Below, one piece after another: positions 18,606 to 28,307 of a stretch of DNA of 64,000 nt (positions within the stretch are counted from its first letter, which is position 1; each line of letters opens with the position of its first letter). Source of the DNA: Paramoeba atlantica (lineage: Eukaryota; Discosea); assembly GCA_977017575.1 (NCBI GenBank), contig CDRNVI010000030.1:434001-498000 (forward strand), given 5' to 3'. A program made the translations under genes and the position numbers. Below the pieces are notes generated by a model. It searched no databases. It saw only the letters and a list, made by a program, of their open reading frames with translations, and was not told the origin of the DNA.

Positions 18606-21600
18606 AAAAAAAAAAAAGTAAAATCGTCATCCGTCGACGCGGCACTCGTTATAGATCCTTCCAGCACCTGCTTGATACAATGAAAGAACAGGAGGCTGTC
18701 GCAAAAGAAACCGCCACGAAGGAAGCTGCCGCGAAAGAAGGCGCCGCGCAGGAAGCTGCCGCGAAAGCGATAACAGCGAAACAGGCTTCACAAGAAGGAC
18801 TCGAAAAAGTAACTCCAAACCGGGTAGCGGTAAATCAGACAAATCGGCTGGCGGCCATCGGGAAAGTGGCCGGTTTTGTCGGGAAAGCAGTCTGGAAGGG
18901 ACTTCAAACCCTCAACGGAGCTCATTTATTGAAGAGAGATGAAAGCCCACTAAAAAAACAATACGTCAACGGCTACTCAAATCATGGGGAGGGATGGTTT
19001 CACGACGTGCGAGGTTTCGACATCTTCTCCGACGCGCCCGAAGGGGATACACCTGATACGTATTTCACGCCTGTAAAACCCGATTATCGGACTCCCAACG
19101 ATGATGAAACACCACCTACATGTACAACAAACAACCTGTCGATCCCACTACCGATCGGTGAACTTTACACTGCCGGAGTGGTTGAAAGAGAGGATGGTGA
19201 TTATAGCATAGGGGAGATAATTCATCCCACCGAAAATCAGGAAGGTACGACAGAAGGAGGACACGAGCCCGACAAGGTCAACTCGATCGATCCGCATGCC
19301 AGACACGACGACTTAGAAAGAATTTGCTTCGACGAAGAAGTCGATTCTGGACGGCTATGCACTGAGCTTGGGTCTATGTCACCGCAGTCTCACTATCCGA
19401 TTCCCGCCGATCATTTGTGGAATGCCTCGAAACATGTCAAAAAGGGAGCGATGTGCACCATCGCATGGACATTCGATAACCGAGACCAGATCAATATATC
19501 TATTGGCAAAGTTACCAGCGTGAATAGGAGAAAAGGTGCCGCCAAATTGAACTTGCAATACAAAGGTATTGCAGGCCACAAGATCGATGAAGAATTTTTC
19601 GGAACGCTGCCACCACAAGAAACGGTTAGAGTGTACAGAATTATATGGCACTGTACTCCACCGCCCCCAGAAACCTGTCCACCGAAGCTGAACCAGTCGA
19701 TCCCGCACATTCCCAATGCAGCCCTTCCCGTCCCTGATTGGACTGACGACGATCTGGACCGCGCACCTATCCCAACATCACGAGTTATGAGGCCTGAGTT
19801 AATACCAGGCGTCATCGCCACATACCGAGAAATAATGAGTGACTACGCGAACAGCCCTTACCCACAAAGACACAAAATCTGGCACGCGGTCCTCTCGGCC
19901 ATGAAAACATCCTTAGCTACACTTCGACAACAACCCAATCGCAACAGATGTCGGCGACCATTCCCGCCGGAGGAAACAGCGCGAGACTCAGCCCAACAGA
20001 ATATGAAAGATGGGAAAGCACTTTTGGATCGTTCGAATGGAAAAGAAGACAATGGAGACGAACTTTCGGAGAACAAGGGAGACCTCACGGCTTCTGATAA
20101 ACGAGCCATTAAAAGAGCAACACGGCTCGTGATAGAAGGATATGCCAGGAAAGGAGCTCAAGTGCTTGACCGCAAAATTGAGAAGCAATACTTATCCGAA
20201 GAAGAGACATTCAAGAAACTTCAAGACTTACACCCACAAAACCCATACGAACTTGATCTTCCATGTGACGCCCCCCTAATAGGCGGACTCACCCCTACTG
20301 AACTCCGCTCTGCTGGGTTGCGCCTCGCCAAAGGAGCTAGCCCCGGACCAACTGGTACGACGGACACGATAGTACGCATACTCATCGATGACCCTGTATG
20401 CTGCGGGAGTCTTTGCCACATGATTCAGGACCTGATCAATGGATTTCTCACTAAAGAACTGATGCGCCGATTAACACGAGCAAGGTTAATTGGTATTCCC
20501 AAGCCTGATGGAGGCATCCGCCCGATCGCAATTGGTGAAGTCCTAATGAAACTTTCTGGCTTGGTCCTTGTTCAGCGATTTGAACCCACCCTGCAACCGC
20601 TATTTGCGCCGCTCCAACAAGGAGTTCTATCTAAGTCAGGCTGCGAGAAGATTGTACATCGGCTAAACTCCCTATATCGCGACGGCTCGTGCATCCTATC
20701 CGTAGATGTAAAAAACGCCTTCAACTCCCCATCGCGACCAGCCCTGGCGAAAGCCGTATATGGTCTTGCTACATTGAAACCCTTCCAGAGGTTTTTCCAT
20801 GCTGAATACGCAACGGCATCTGAGTTGCTATACTACGGAAATCAAGGTCACCATGTAGGAACAATTCCAAGCACAAATGGTGTCCGACAAGGGTCCACAC
20901 TTTCATCGGTTTATTTCTGTGCCCTATTGCAACCAATACTTGAAACTCTGTCTGCAGAGCACCCTGATATCACAATCAACGCTTATTTCGATGATGTAAC
21001 TATTGCGTCAAAAAACCCCGAGCGATTGGCCAGTGCCTTCTCCCGACTAAAAACGCTTCTAGAGGAACAAAATCTAATAGTTGCTCCCAAAAAATGTGTC
21101 TGGTTTGGCGGACTGGAAGAAGAACCATTACCACAAGAATTAGAAAGCGCCGGGGTAATCACCAAAAAAAAAGCAACGAAAATCCTTGGGGCTTTCATCG
21201 GGGACGACAAATCGGTCAGCGAACGCCTAATACAGTCACTGACGAAGCACAACGACAGCTTCCGACGGCTCAAATTGATGGGGGTTAACAATGTATCGTG
21301 CAATCTGCTTTCCAGATGTATAAACGTTAGACAGGCCTACCACCTCCGTGCACACAACCCCACCGCTTCAGCTGAACTAGCGACCCGATTCGACAAAGAG
21401 GTAGAAAACGTTCTTACATCATGGTTCGGACATCTCTCGGATGAACAAATCGCGTTGCTGCGAATGCCCACAAAAAAAGGAGGACTTGGCTTGACAGACT
21501 GCTCTTCCACGCGAGAGGCCGCGTACCGCTCCTCATGCCACTCTGTTCTTGAGCGCCCCATAAACAATTCAGCTCGGACAGATGGAATCAGGGAGCGAAA

Positions 21601-22611
21601 TGTTGGATCAGCGGACCACCTTCAGAGCAACATACCTCCGGTAGACGAAACCACGACGGCGGCTCAAAAGCACATCAAAATTTGGAAAAAGATGACCCGC
21701 GAGCAATCAAACATAGCGAAGGTACTCGAAAAAGTAACACACAAAGGCAATAACGGATGGACGCACTCTGACGCGCGACTCATACCATCACACCTGTTCA
21801 GTCTCGCCGTCATGCCCCGATTGGGAATCGCTCACCCAGATCTGCCATCACACATCACATGCCCCGGCTGCAGAATTCTTCTTGACTCCGATTCAATCTT
21901 GACACACATCATGGGCTGTACAAAATGCAGTGGTCTCAATGCCACGACTAAACACAACACTCTGGTCAACTTCATTTACGAACTCTGCATGAAAACAGGC
22001 ATTCCGTGCGAAAAGGAGCCCCGTGCACTGTCAACTTTCCGCTGCACACAATGTAACGAGATCGTTAACCCCAATCACCGAAAACTTCACGAGAAAACGT
22101 GTGGTGGGCGGTCGTTTCATCGGTCCGGTCCTGACATTGTTATATATTGGGCAACCGGCGAGATATACTACGATCTAACAGTCATCCACGAATTGGCACC
22201 CTCAAACCTTGACACAAAGTGTGCACATTTATTCCGCGACGCCTGTCGACGAAAACATGACACATACGTCAAGACCGGGAAGATCATGGCTGAAAGCTTT
22301 CAATGTATACCTGTCCTCTCAGGGGGTGCAATGCATTCAAACACGAAGGCTCTTATGGATGCTCTCGCAGATGCCTGTGGAATGCAGCGCAAACGCGTTT
22401 ATGCCGAATTTCAGCTATTGTTGCAGGAGCTTAATGGGGCGGTAGCATATTCACAGCTGAGTCGATACCTTCGCAAGGAGGACAAAAGTCGGGAATATGC
22501 CTTCTAAAGCACGGAACAATGCGCCTTCGCCAGTGCACTGATTTCAATTCGCTGAGAATCTAACGCTGAGAATCTAAGAACATATAATATAAGAATGAAA
22601 AAAAAAAAAAA
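18606..22611 (+). mobile_element. LINE-3: intact type B LINE
   Basis: Complete-looking element on the plus strand: a single uninterrupted ORF (18680-22507), a short 3' UTR of about 90 bp with a doubled CGCTGAGAATCTAA, and a poly(A) of 14 at about 22597-22611. No SL was found at its 5' side, where an A run directly precedes the coding frame. No target duplication could be assigned. A candidate active copy. Confidence 0.85.
18680..22507 (+). CDS. LINE-3 polyprotein: N-domain, RT, endonuclease (1275 aa)
   Basis: Residues 8-40 are EAAAK-like helical repeats. The SH3/Tudor-like domain spans about 250-330 (GAMCTIAWTFDN, SIGKV, GTLPPQETVRVYRIIW). RT spans about 545-880: LAKGASPGPTGTTD, GGIRPIAIGEVLMK, SVDVKNAFNSPSR, GVRQGSTLSSVYFCALLQ, catalytic YFDD in INAYFDDVTIAS, and KILGAFIGD. 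A CCHC zinc motif and CSGLNATTKH lie near 1060-1090, a second zinc motif CTQCNEIV...HEKTC near 1120, and the nuclease GPDIVIYWATGEIYYDLTVIH near 1150. All key residues are present. The frame is open upstream of the ATG (HLLDTMKEQ), so translation could begin earlier. It makes and inserts LINE cDNA by target-primed reverse transcription. Confidence 0.92.
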   Translation: MKEQEAVAKETATKEAAAKEGAAQEAAAKAITAKQASQEGLEKVTPNRVAVNQTNRLAAIGKVAGFVGKAVWKGLQTLNGAHLLKRDESPLKKQYVNGYSNHGEGWFHDVRGFDIFSDAPEGDTPDTYFTPVKPDYRTPNDDETPPTCTTNNLSIPLPIGELYTAGVVEREDGDYSIGEIIHPTENQEGTTEGGHEPDKVNSIDPHARHDDLERICFDEEVDSGRLCTELGSMSPQSHYPIPADHLWNASKHVKKGAMCTIAWTFDNRDQINISIGKVTSVNRRKGAAKLNLQYKGIAGHKIDEEFFGTLPPQETVRVYRIIWHCTPPPPETCPPKLNQSIPHIPNAALPVPDWTDDDLDRAPIPTSRVMRPELIPGVIATYREIMSDYANSPYPQRHKIWHAVLSAMKTSLATLRQQPNRNRCRRPFPPEETARDSAQQNMKDGKALLDRSNGKEDNGDELSENKGDLTASDKRAIKRATRLVIEGYARKGAQVLDRKIEKQYLSEEETFKKLQDLHPQNPYELDLPCDAPLIGGLTPTELRSAGLRLAKGASPGPTGTTDTIVRILIDDPVCCGSLCHMIQDLINGFLTKELMRRLTRARLIGIPKPDGGIRPIAIGEVLMKLSGLVLVQRFEPTLQPLFAPLQQGVLSKSGCEKIVHRLNSLYRDGSCILSVDVKNAFNSPSRPALAKAVYGLATLKPFQRFFHAEYATASELLYYGNQGHHVGTIPSTNGVRQGSTLSSVYFCALLQPILETLSAEHPDITINAYFDDVTIASKNPERLASAFSRLKTLLEEQNLIVAPKKCVWFGGLEEEPLPQELESAGVITKKKATKILGAFIGDDKSVSERLIQSLTKHNDSFRRLKLMGVNNVSCNLLSRCINVRQAYHLRAHNPTASAELATRFDKEVENVLTSWFGHLSDEQIALLRMPTKKGGLGLTDCSSTREAAYRSSCHSVLERPINNSARTDGIRERNVGSADHLQSNIPPVDETTTAAQKHIKIWKKMTREQSNIAKVLEKVTHKGNNGWTHSDARLIPSHLFSLAVMPRLGIAHPDLPSHITCPGCRILLDSDSILTHIMGCTKCSGLNATTKHNTLVNFIYELCMKTGIPCEKEPRALSTFRCTQCNEIVNPNHRKLHEKTCGGRSFHRSGPDIVIYWATGEIYYDLTVIHELAPSNLDTKCAHLFRDACRRKHDTYVKTGKIMAESFQCIPVLSGGAMHSNTKALMDALADACGMQRKRVYAEFQLLLQELNGAVAYSQLSRYLRKEDKSREYAF

Positions 22612-22728
22612 CTATAAAAGTTTACGAAAAAAAATCATCGGTGCGTACCCAAAAGCCAAGACAGAATTAGAAAAATCCATCATTCGGCACAAGCTTTTAA
22701 ATGCACCCAGAGACTCCTTGGCCACGAT
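22612..22728 (+). pseudogene. LINE N-terminal region scrap
   Basis: Plus-strand frame KIIGAYPKAKTELEKS then IRHKLLNAPRDSLATIRK, matching the WHKFLNAPRDSLATVRQ segment between the N-domain and RT of other copies. Only about 40 residues remain. Confidence 0.65.
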
Positions 22729-23084
22729 TCGGAAAAGCTGAGCGGTGCTACGTCCAACATTTGATTGCGATAGCTCGTGGACGATGGTGAAATCGTAGTA
22801 TACATCTCCGCTTGCCCAATGAATCACGATATCTGGGCCCGAATGATAAAAAGATCCGGATCCGCAGGTTCTTTGGTGATTTTTTTTTTTTTTTTTAATT
22901 CGGGGGGAGATTTGTTTCGGGGGGAAAACCCCCGGTAGGGGGCATCCTGAATAATGAGGTCCCATCTCCTTTGATCAATTCTTATCGTAAACTTTTAGAG
23001 CCTTGACGAACACCTGCATTGCTCTTTTTTTTTCGGTTTTCAGAAAAATCATATTATATTTCGGGGACAATAATTCGTATATAT

Positions 23085-23165
23085 GCATTTGGGGATTTAA
23101 TCCTTTTGTTTAGTGTCACTGTCTGTGAACATTCATCTCAGTTTCTTTTCATAGACTTTCAGTGT
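23085..23165 (-). repeat. LINE 3' UTR module shared by type A and B copies
   Basis: Contains TTTAGTGTCACTGTCTG, AACATTCATCTCAG and TTTCATAGACTTTCAG on the plus strand. Related copies lie at 17011-17100, 48170-48265 and 55960-56055 (minus-strand LINEs) and 14318-14430 (plus). It is always within the 3' UTR of a LINE in the sense orientation. It may be the RT recognition end of the RNA. Confidence 0.8.
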
Positions 23166-23500
23166 TTACGAATAGCCTTCACACAACACAAAATCAACAA
23201 ACAGAACAATATTTCTACCAGAAACAATACATACAAGTTCTCACGATTCTGCATAGGCGGAAGAGGGGGAAGAGTAGTAGTATTAATGAGAAACCTAAAC
23301 AACGGTACGATCATCAAGGAAACTAGCAACATTCGTAACTCTCAATGAAATCTAATATTAGGATTAGGATTCGTAGGAGGAGGAAAGGGGGGAGAGCTCG
23401 CTGAGGTCTTTCTCTAGGCAAGAGAAAGAGTAAAGAAAAGAGAGAGAAGGGAAGGGAGAAAGACAGAAAGCTTTGTTCGCATTTGAGGAACATTTTTGAC

Positions 23501-26500
23501 CTAAGATCGAAGTCCTCCGATCCAGTTCTCCTTCGGGATGTAATGACGAAGTTGCGAAACAACCGTGTATGCCGTCATCTTTTCGATTTCGAGCTGAAGG
23601 GCTTGCCGTACGTTTTCGTATTTTAACTGGGCTCGGTTCGCCAACGCCTTCAACAGCACTTTCGTGTCGTTATGTAGTAGGCCACAATCAGTTGTGGCCA
23701 GGCAACGAAAAGAATCGCTATCGACGCCTTTTTCTACGACGTATTTCTTGAACTTCTTATCAATAACTTGCTGCATCAGTGCTGTGCTAGTTTGTTTGGC
23801 ATAGCTGGCGCAGCAAGTGTGAACAACGGTGAAATCGTACAGGACTTCCCCCATGTGGGGCCACATGATGGCAAGGTCGGGGCCAGAACGAATGCGGCGG
23901 GCTTTGCACGGATGTTGCTCGGAAACCTCGGCTGAGATGGTGCATTTACATTTCGTGCAGAAATAGGAGGAATATATGCGTGGCTCAATGACCGAAGGCA
24001 ATCCAGCTTTGGAACACAAATCGGCGAGATAACGGACGATGTGGGAGTGCTTGCGCGTACAGTTCATTCCTGAGCACCGGGAGCATCCTGCGACGTGGGA
24101 AATGATACTGGAAGGCGACTCTTGACTGCAGCAGCCCGGACAAGTAATCTTAGCGGGTGCTTTCGAAAGACCGATTCCCAAGCGCATCATAAGCGTGTAG
24201 CGAAAAAGGTATGGATTTATATAATTACTAGTGCTCTCGAGATGAAGATTTGCTTCTTTCGTGCGCTTCAAGATGTGTTCTATTCGACCGTTTTTCTTCA
24301 ACTCTGCCAGTTGTTTCTCGTGCTCAGTGGTCATTTTCTTCTTCAGTAGCTTTTGAGCAATTTCTCCGCGACTCTGAGCCTTCGCGCTTGTTTTGTTCCC
24401 GCCTGTAAGATCTACCGGAGCGTAAGTGGGTTGAAAGTGCTCATCAATAGATGTTTGGGAGGATTCAAAAAAGAACTTTTGCTTGAGAACGGAGGAAATC
24501 AGACCTAAGCCACCAAGCTTTTGTGGGAGTGCTGCAAGTTGAAAGGCGGTTTCATCGGCGCCGCACCATTTTTCAACAACCTTGTGAACTTGTTTCTCAA
24601 ATGCTTCTGCAAGTCGTCGGGTAGCATGGGGTCGATGTACCCTTAAATGATAGTCTTGCCGGGGGATCATACATCGCCGTAGAATGGCCAGAGATAGGTT
24701 ACTAGGTCCCATGAGCAGGAGGCGACGAAAGAGGCATTGGTGTTTGCTCATTTTCTTGATAAGTAGGTCCTCCACAATCTCATCTCCGCCAATATAAGCC
24801 CCGAGAATTTTTAGTGTATCTGTGCGGAAATTGACGCCTAACCCCTCCAATGAAGATTCGCCAGTGCATGGGGTGTCTTTCTGAAACCATTCACACTTTT
24901 CAAACTTAACTTGAAGGTTAATCTCTCCGGTGATTTCCCGTAGGTGCAGGAACGCTGCCTCGAGCGATTTCACATTTTTGGAGCTTAGAGTCACGTCGTC
25001 TTGATATGCTCGAATATTGACATCGGGATAGAGGCCGGCAACTTCACGAAGTGGTCCCTGTAAAAGCGCGCAGAAATACATCGAAGATAGAGCAGACCCT
25101 TGACGAATTCCAGAGGTGCTGTCGATGGTTGCGAAAAGGGAGTTATGCGCAAAGAAAAGTAGCTCGGAAGGAAGCCCATACTCTAGAAAGAAAAGCCGCA
25201 TAAAGGGTTTGAAAATCGGATTCTCGGTCAGTGACTTTGCAATGGCATCGCGATGTGGCGTGTTATATGCGTTGCTAAAATCCACCGTCAGCAGTGCATG
25301 TCCCTCGTCGTATTCTCGCAACAACTCATGAATAATGGACTCACACGCATTTTTATGGAGCACTCCTCGTTGGATAGGCGCAAAGAAACCCTTTAGATTA
25401 GATTCGTGTCGCTGAAGCAAGATCGATCCGCATATTTTCAAAATGGTGTCACCCATGGCTACCGGTCGTATTCCATTTTGTGGCTTCGGGAGGGCAATTA
25501 TTCTACATCGTGTGAGTCGCTTTCGAACGCTAAAAGGAATCTCACCGTTGATGACATCACGGATCATGTGGCATAATGAAAGGCACGCTTCATCGTCATC
25601 GGCGAGCAACCGCACCATGCTTTCACTTGATCCACTCGGCCCTGGAGAGGCTCCCTTTGCCAATCTTTCGACTGCTAGGCGGAATTCCGATTGTTCGACA
25701 ACAGCAATCCTAGGAAAATCAGCTATAGGGATGTCAATGGCGGGGCCTTCTGGATGAAGCTCTTTGAGTTTCCGAACTTTTTCCTCGGCTGTCAGCGGGG
25801 AATCTCGATAAATGTTGTCGAGAATGCGGACCGCTTTACCAGTATTCCCAGCTCGCGCCGTGTTTAAAGCATTGCGAATCGAGCGTTTGTCTATTTGTAG
25901 TTCTTCACGTTCTTCAGGGGTGAGGGAGTTATCCGCGTCAAGATGCTCCATCTTTCTGACATGGCCTACAGTTGTGGTTCGTCTAGCTAAGGTGCGAACT
26001 GAAGCCAAGGAGTCTCGAGGGGCGTTGAGGAATTTGTGCCATATTGCTTCCTTTTCAGAGTCGAGCTTTGCATTTGAGTAACCGCGGATGATGGCACGAA
26101 AGATAGCCACCACATGGACTGAGAAAGATGGATCAATTCGCGCCATATGTGGCAGAGGTTCGAGATCACTTTGACCATCTTCAGATGAAATTTTAGATGC
26201 TTCTTCTTCAAAGTTCTTTGCCTGCACCTCAACTTTAACAAGTTTAGTCGCCCGAAGACTACAAATTTTGATTTTGCTAGATTGGGGAAGATAAAGAAAA
26301 CCTTTGGGGCCGTCGTTCCCAGGAGCTGGCTCATAGGAAATCTTAATTTTCACCTGCCCTTGTCTTGCGGATCGTCCAACTACCGTTCCTTTTGATTTGT
26401 ATGTCGTAGAGCTTTGTCGAAAACCCCATTCCATCACGCATTCCGTACCTTTTCCCCAATGTGCTACAACTTTGTGAACATGATCTGCTGCTTTAAAGTT

Positions 26501-26986
26501 GTTGCTGTTCGTCCCCATCAGTCGCTCCACCTCGCTTTCGCTATCCAGTGACATGGTGTCGTCGACTCCAGCGACATCGTGATCGTAGTCCGAGTCGTCA
26601 TTTTCCATTTCGTTCCCGTTCGGAATATTGTCTGCTGCCGGATGCTGCGCTGAAGTTTTACAATCAATGGTGGATTTGATCGCGCGATCCAAATTAAATC
26701 TCTGCGAAGTAATTTTAATGATGTTTTTATTGTCGGCTTGAGATGGAGTTTTGTTTTGTTCGTCCAGTGTCATCCCGTGATCGACCCAATTTTTCGACAG
26801 GGGCGTAGACCCAATGATGCGGATGCGTGGGGTCTTCTTAGGTTTCTCCGACGCCGAAGCCATACTCTTCACCTCGTTGTTCTCATTGTTGTTCTGCTCT
26901 TGTTTTCGTAATTTTACCGTCAATCTACATGATTTCACACCGAAGCCTTTCGACGTCTGAGAAGTTCCACGGGCAAGGCGTGCCAT
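23501..26986 (-). CDS. LINE-4 polyprotein: N-domain, RT, endonuclease (1161 aa)
   Basis: First ATG after the SL-bearing leader gives MARLARGTSQTSKGFGVK. The SH3/Tudor-like domain is at about 165-240 (VVAHWGKGTECVMEWGF, GFLYLPQSSKIKI). WHKFLNAPRDSLASVR follows. RT spans about 440-750: LAKGASPGPSGSSES, GIRPVAMGDTILK, LTVDFSNAYNTPHR, GIRQGSALSSMYFCALL, catalytic YQDD in IRAYQDDVTLSS. CCHC (CPGCCSQ...H..GCSRC) lies near 955, the second zinc motif CTKCKCTIS...HPCKARR near 1017 and the nuclease GPDLAIMWPHMGEVLYDFTVVH near 1040. It ends WIGGLRS. The Gln before DD is unusual next to YMDD in relatives. All catalytic acids are present; a candidate active element. Confidence 0.92.
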   Translation of the reverse strand: MARLARGTSQTSKGFGVKSCRLTVKLRKQEQNNNENNEVKSMASASEKPKKTPRIRIIGSTPLSKNWVDHGMTLDEQNKTPSQADNKNIIKITSQRFNLDRAIKSTIDCKTSAQHPAADNIPNGNEMENDDSDYDHDVAGVDDTMSLDSESEVERLMGTNSNNFKAADHVHKVVAHWGKGTECVMEWGFRQSSTTYKSKGTVVGRSARQGQVKIKISYEPAPGNDGPKGFLYLPQSSKIKICSLRATKLVKVEVQAKNFEEEASKISSEDGQSDLEPLPHMARIDPSFSVHVVAIFRAIIRGYSNAKLDSEKEAIWHKFLNAPRDSLASVRTLARRTTTVGHVRKMEHLDADNSLTPEEREELQIDKRSIRNALNTARAGNTGKAVRILDNIYRDSPLTAEEKVRKLKELHPEGPAIDIPIADFPRIAVVEQSEFRLAVERLAKGASPGPSGSSESMVRLLADDDEACLSLCHMIRDVINGEIPFSVRKRLTRCRIIALPKPQNGIRPVAMGDTILKICGSILLQRHESNLKGFFAPIQRGVLHKNACESIIHELLREYDEGHALLTVDFSNAYNTPHRDAIAKSLTENPIFKPFMRLFFLEYGLPSELLFFAHNSLFATIDSTSGIRQGSALSSMYFCALLQGPLREVAGLYPDVNIRAYQDDVTLSSKNVKSLEAAFLHLREITGEINLQVKFEKCEWFQKDTPCTGESSLEGLGVNFRTDTLKILGAYIGGDEIVEDLLIKKMSKHQCLFRRLLLMGPSNLSLAILRRCMIPRQDYHLRVHRPHATRRLAEAFEKQVHKVVEKWCGADETAFQLAALPQKLGGLGLISSVLKQKFFFESSQTSIDEHFQPTYAPVDLTGGNKTSAKAQSRGEIAQKLLKKKMTTEHEKQLAELKKNGRIEHILKRTKEANLHLESTSNYINPYLFRYTLMMRLGIGLSKAPAKITCPGCCSQESPSSIISHVAGCSRCSGMNCTRKHSHIVRYLADLCSKAGLPSVIEPRIYSSYFCTKCKCTISAEVSEQHPCKARRIRSGPDLAIMWPHMGEVLYDFTVVHTCCASYAKQTSTALMQQVIDKKFKKYVVEKGVDSDSFRCLATTDCGLLHNDTKVLLKALANRAQLKYENVRQALQLEIEKMTAYTVVSQLRHYIPKENWIGGLRS

Positions 26987-27023
26987 GAAGCGATTAAAAA
27001 AGAGTAGAAAAAGAAAAATAATT

Positions 27024-27036
27024 CAACAAGGTACAG
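27024..27036 (-). other. Spliced-leader relic (13 nt) at LINE-4 5' end
   Basis: CTGTACCTTGTTG on the minus strand, then AATTATTTTTC and the LINE-4 leader. One extra base separates it from the target duplication. Confidence 0.8.
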
Positions 27037-27037
27037 G

Positions 27038-27781
27038 TTGGTGATGGGATTTGCCGTCGCCATCCACGCTTGCTCCACATTTTGCGCAAGTATAGGTGGA
27101 GAACTGTCTGGGTTCCAGCTCACAGGGCAGACCTGATTTTATGCATAATTCATAAATATTCCGAACCATCCTGTTGTGCTTTGCCGTTGCGTTATTGCCT
27201 GAACATTTGACGCACCCGGACACGTGCGTGAGCGCTGTACGGGGGGTAAGTAATGCATGGCACCCTGGACACTGTAAATTGGAGGGGAGGCTCGGATGTG
27301 CAATCCCAATGCATGGCATAACTGCTAACTTGAAAAGTCGCGTAGGTACAAGTCTAGAATTTGAGGTGAGCCATGAATAGTTACCTTTGGAGCTAGCTGC
27401 TCGTATTATGTGGGCTTGCGTTTTGTCTGTCATTAATTTGTCCCGTATGTCGTTGTGGTAGAGTTCCTCGGTGACTTCTTCTTCCTCCGTAGGGGCGTGC
27501 TGGCTGAGTTGAGGTTGGCTCTGCACTACGCCTAAACGAGCGGCGGGAGCTGAAAGGTGAGATGGTCGCTCCGTTGCTGCAAGTTTCGAACGAGTGTAGG
27601 CTGCCTCTCGAAGAGGTTCTGAGGGAGTAAGTCCAAGCCCGCCTTTTTTGAGGGGAAGGCGTGCCCAAGAAAGTTGTTCTGCTGTGAGTTCTCCAAACCA
27701 CGTCTGTAGCGTATCTGATACCCTGGAGTCGAATTGTCGCGTAAGGTGCAATGATGAATTGCACTTCCGGAAGAAAAACAT
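27038..27781 (-). pseudogene. LINE-7 thumb and zinc region
   Basis: Minus-strand coding from LHLTRQFDSRVSDTLQTWFG through LPLKKGGLGLTPSEPLREAA, LVPTRLFKLAVMPCIGIAH, the CCHC motif CPGCHAL...H..GCVKC, NNATAKHNRMVRNIYELC and CAKCGASVDGDGKSHH, where LINE-4 interrupts. Type B by sequence. The matching nuclease end is at 22729-22880. Confidence 0.85.
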
Positions 27782-28005
27782 ATAGTCAATCAGATATAGT
27801 AAGCGTATGTAAACTGTAATGTTTAATCTGTAGAACTACAGAGCTACCGAAATATAACATCCATCATGGACAACAGAGTAAAAGACATTATCTTCACCAG
27901 TACTGTAATATCAACTTCGCGAAGTATCAAATCTATTTTATATACCTCATGAACTTTTTCCTGGAGAGAACTCCCTTCCCTCCCTTTCTCGAACGGGTGT
28001 CCGAC
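27782..28005. other. Unassigned AT-rich insert in LINE-7
   Basis: About 220 bp replace the expected thumb sequence between FRRLRR and the LHLTRQFD segment. No motif or terminal repeat seen; perhaps an old insertion with deletion. Confidence 0.4.
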
Positions 28006-28307
28006 GTAGACGACGGAAGATAGTTTGGTGCTTTTCGAGCTTTTGCAGAAGCTTCTCACTTACGATGTCTGGTTCTCCAACAAAAGCCCCCAGAACCTTT
28101 ATCGCTTGTGCTTCAGTTGCCACGCCAGCTCCTTGTAATGGATTCGGAAGAGGGATTTTTTGTGTTCCTTCGAACCAGACACACTTTTGAGGGGCCATAT
28201 CCACTCGTTTCTCGAGCAGCAGTTCCCTTAGGCGGAAGTAAGCTTTTGCGATAAGTTCCGGCTCGGTTGACGCAATGCTGATATCGTCAATGTAGGCATA
28301 GATCCGT
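28006..28307 (-). pseudogene. LINE-7 RT palm fragment
   Basis: Encodes IYAYIDDISIASTEPELIAK (catalytic IDD), DMAPQKCVWFEGTQK, AIKVLGAFVGEPDIVSEK and HQTIFRRLRR. It is cut at its upstream side by the beta-1 transposon at 28308. Confidence 0.8.

Larger units (their letters stand above)
22881..27037 (-). mobile_element. LINE-4: intact type A LINE with SL at its 5' end
   Basis: Inserted in LINE-7 with an 8-bp target duplication TTGGTGAT (22873-22880 and 27038-27045). At the 3' end a poly(A) appears as a T run from 22881. The 3' UTR is about 0.6 kb, with the shared module at 23085-23165. At the 5' end, CTGTACCTTGTTG (27024-27036), the last 13 nt of the SL, sits directly inside the duplication. 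The SL is therefore part of the inserted copy and not of the target. The ORF is intact. Confidence 0.9.
22729..28307 (-). mobile_element. LINE-7: type B LINE split by LINE-4
   Basis: Two parts flank LINE-4: 22729-22880 (nuclease end) and 27038-28307 (RT end, thumb, zinc motifs). They join at TTGGTGAT, duplicated on both sides of LINE-4. LINE-7 is cut at 22729 on its 3' side and at 28307 by a palindromic-arm transposon. It is close in sequence to LINE-9. Confidence 0.85.

Noticed and set aside
18680-22507. Group II intron or retron RT
   Set aside because: No intron domains V/VI or maturase; the C-terminus is a restriction-like endonuclease with CCHC zinc motif.
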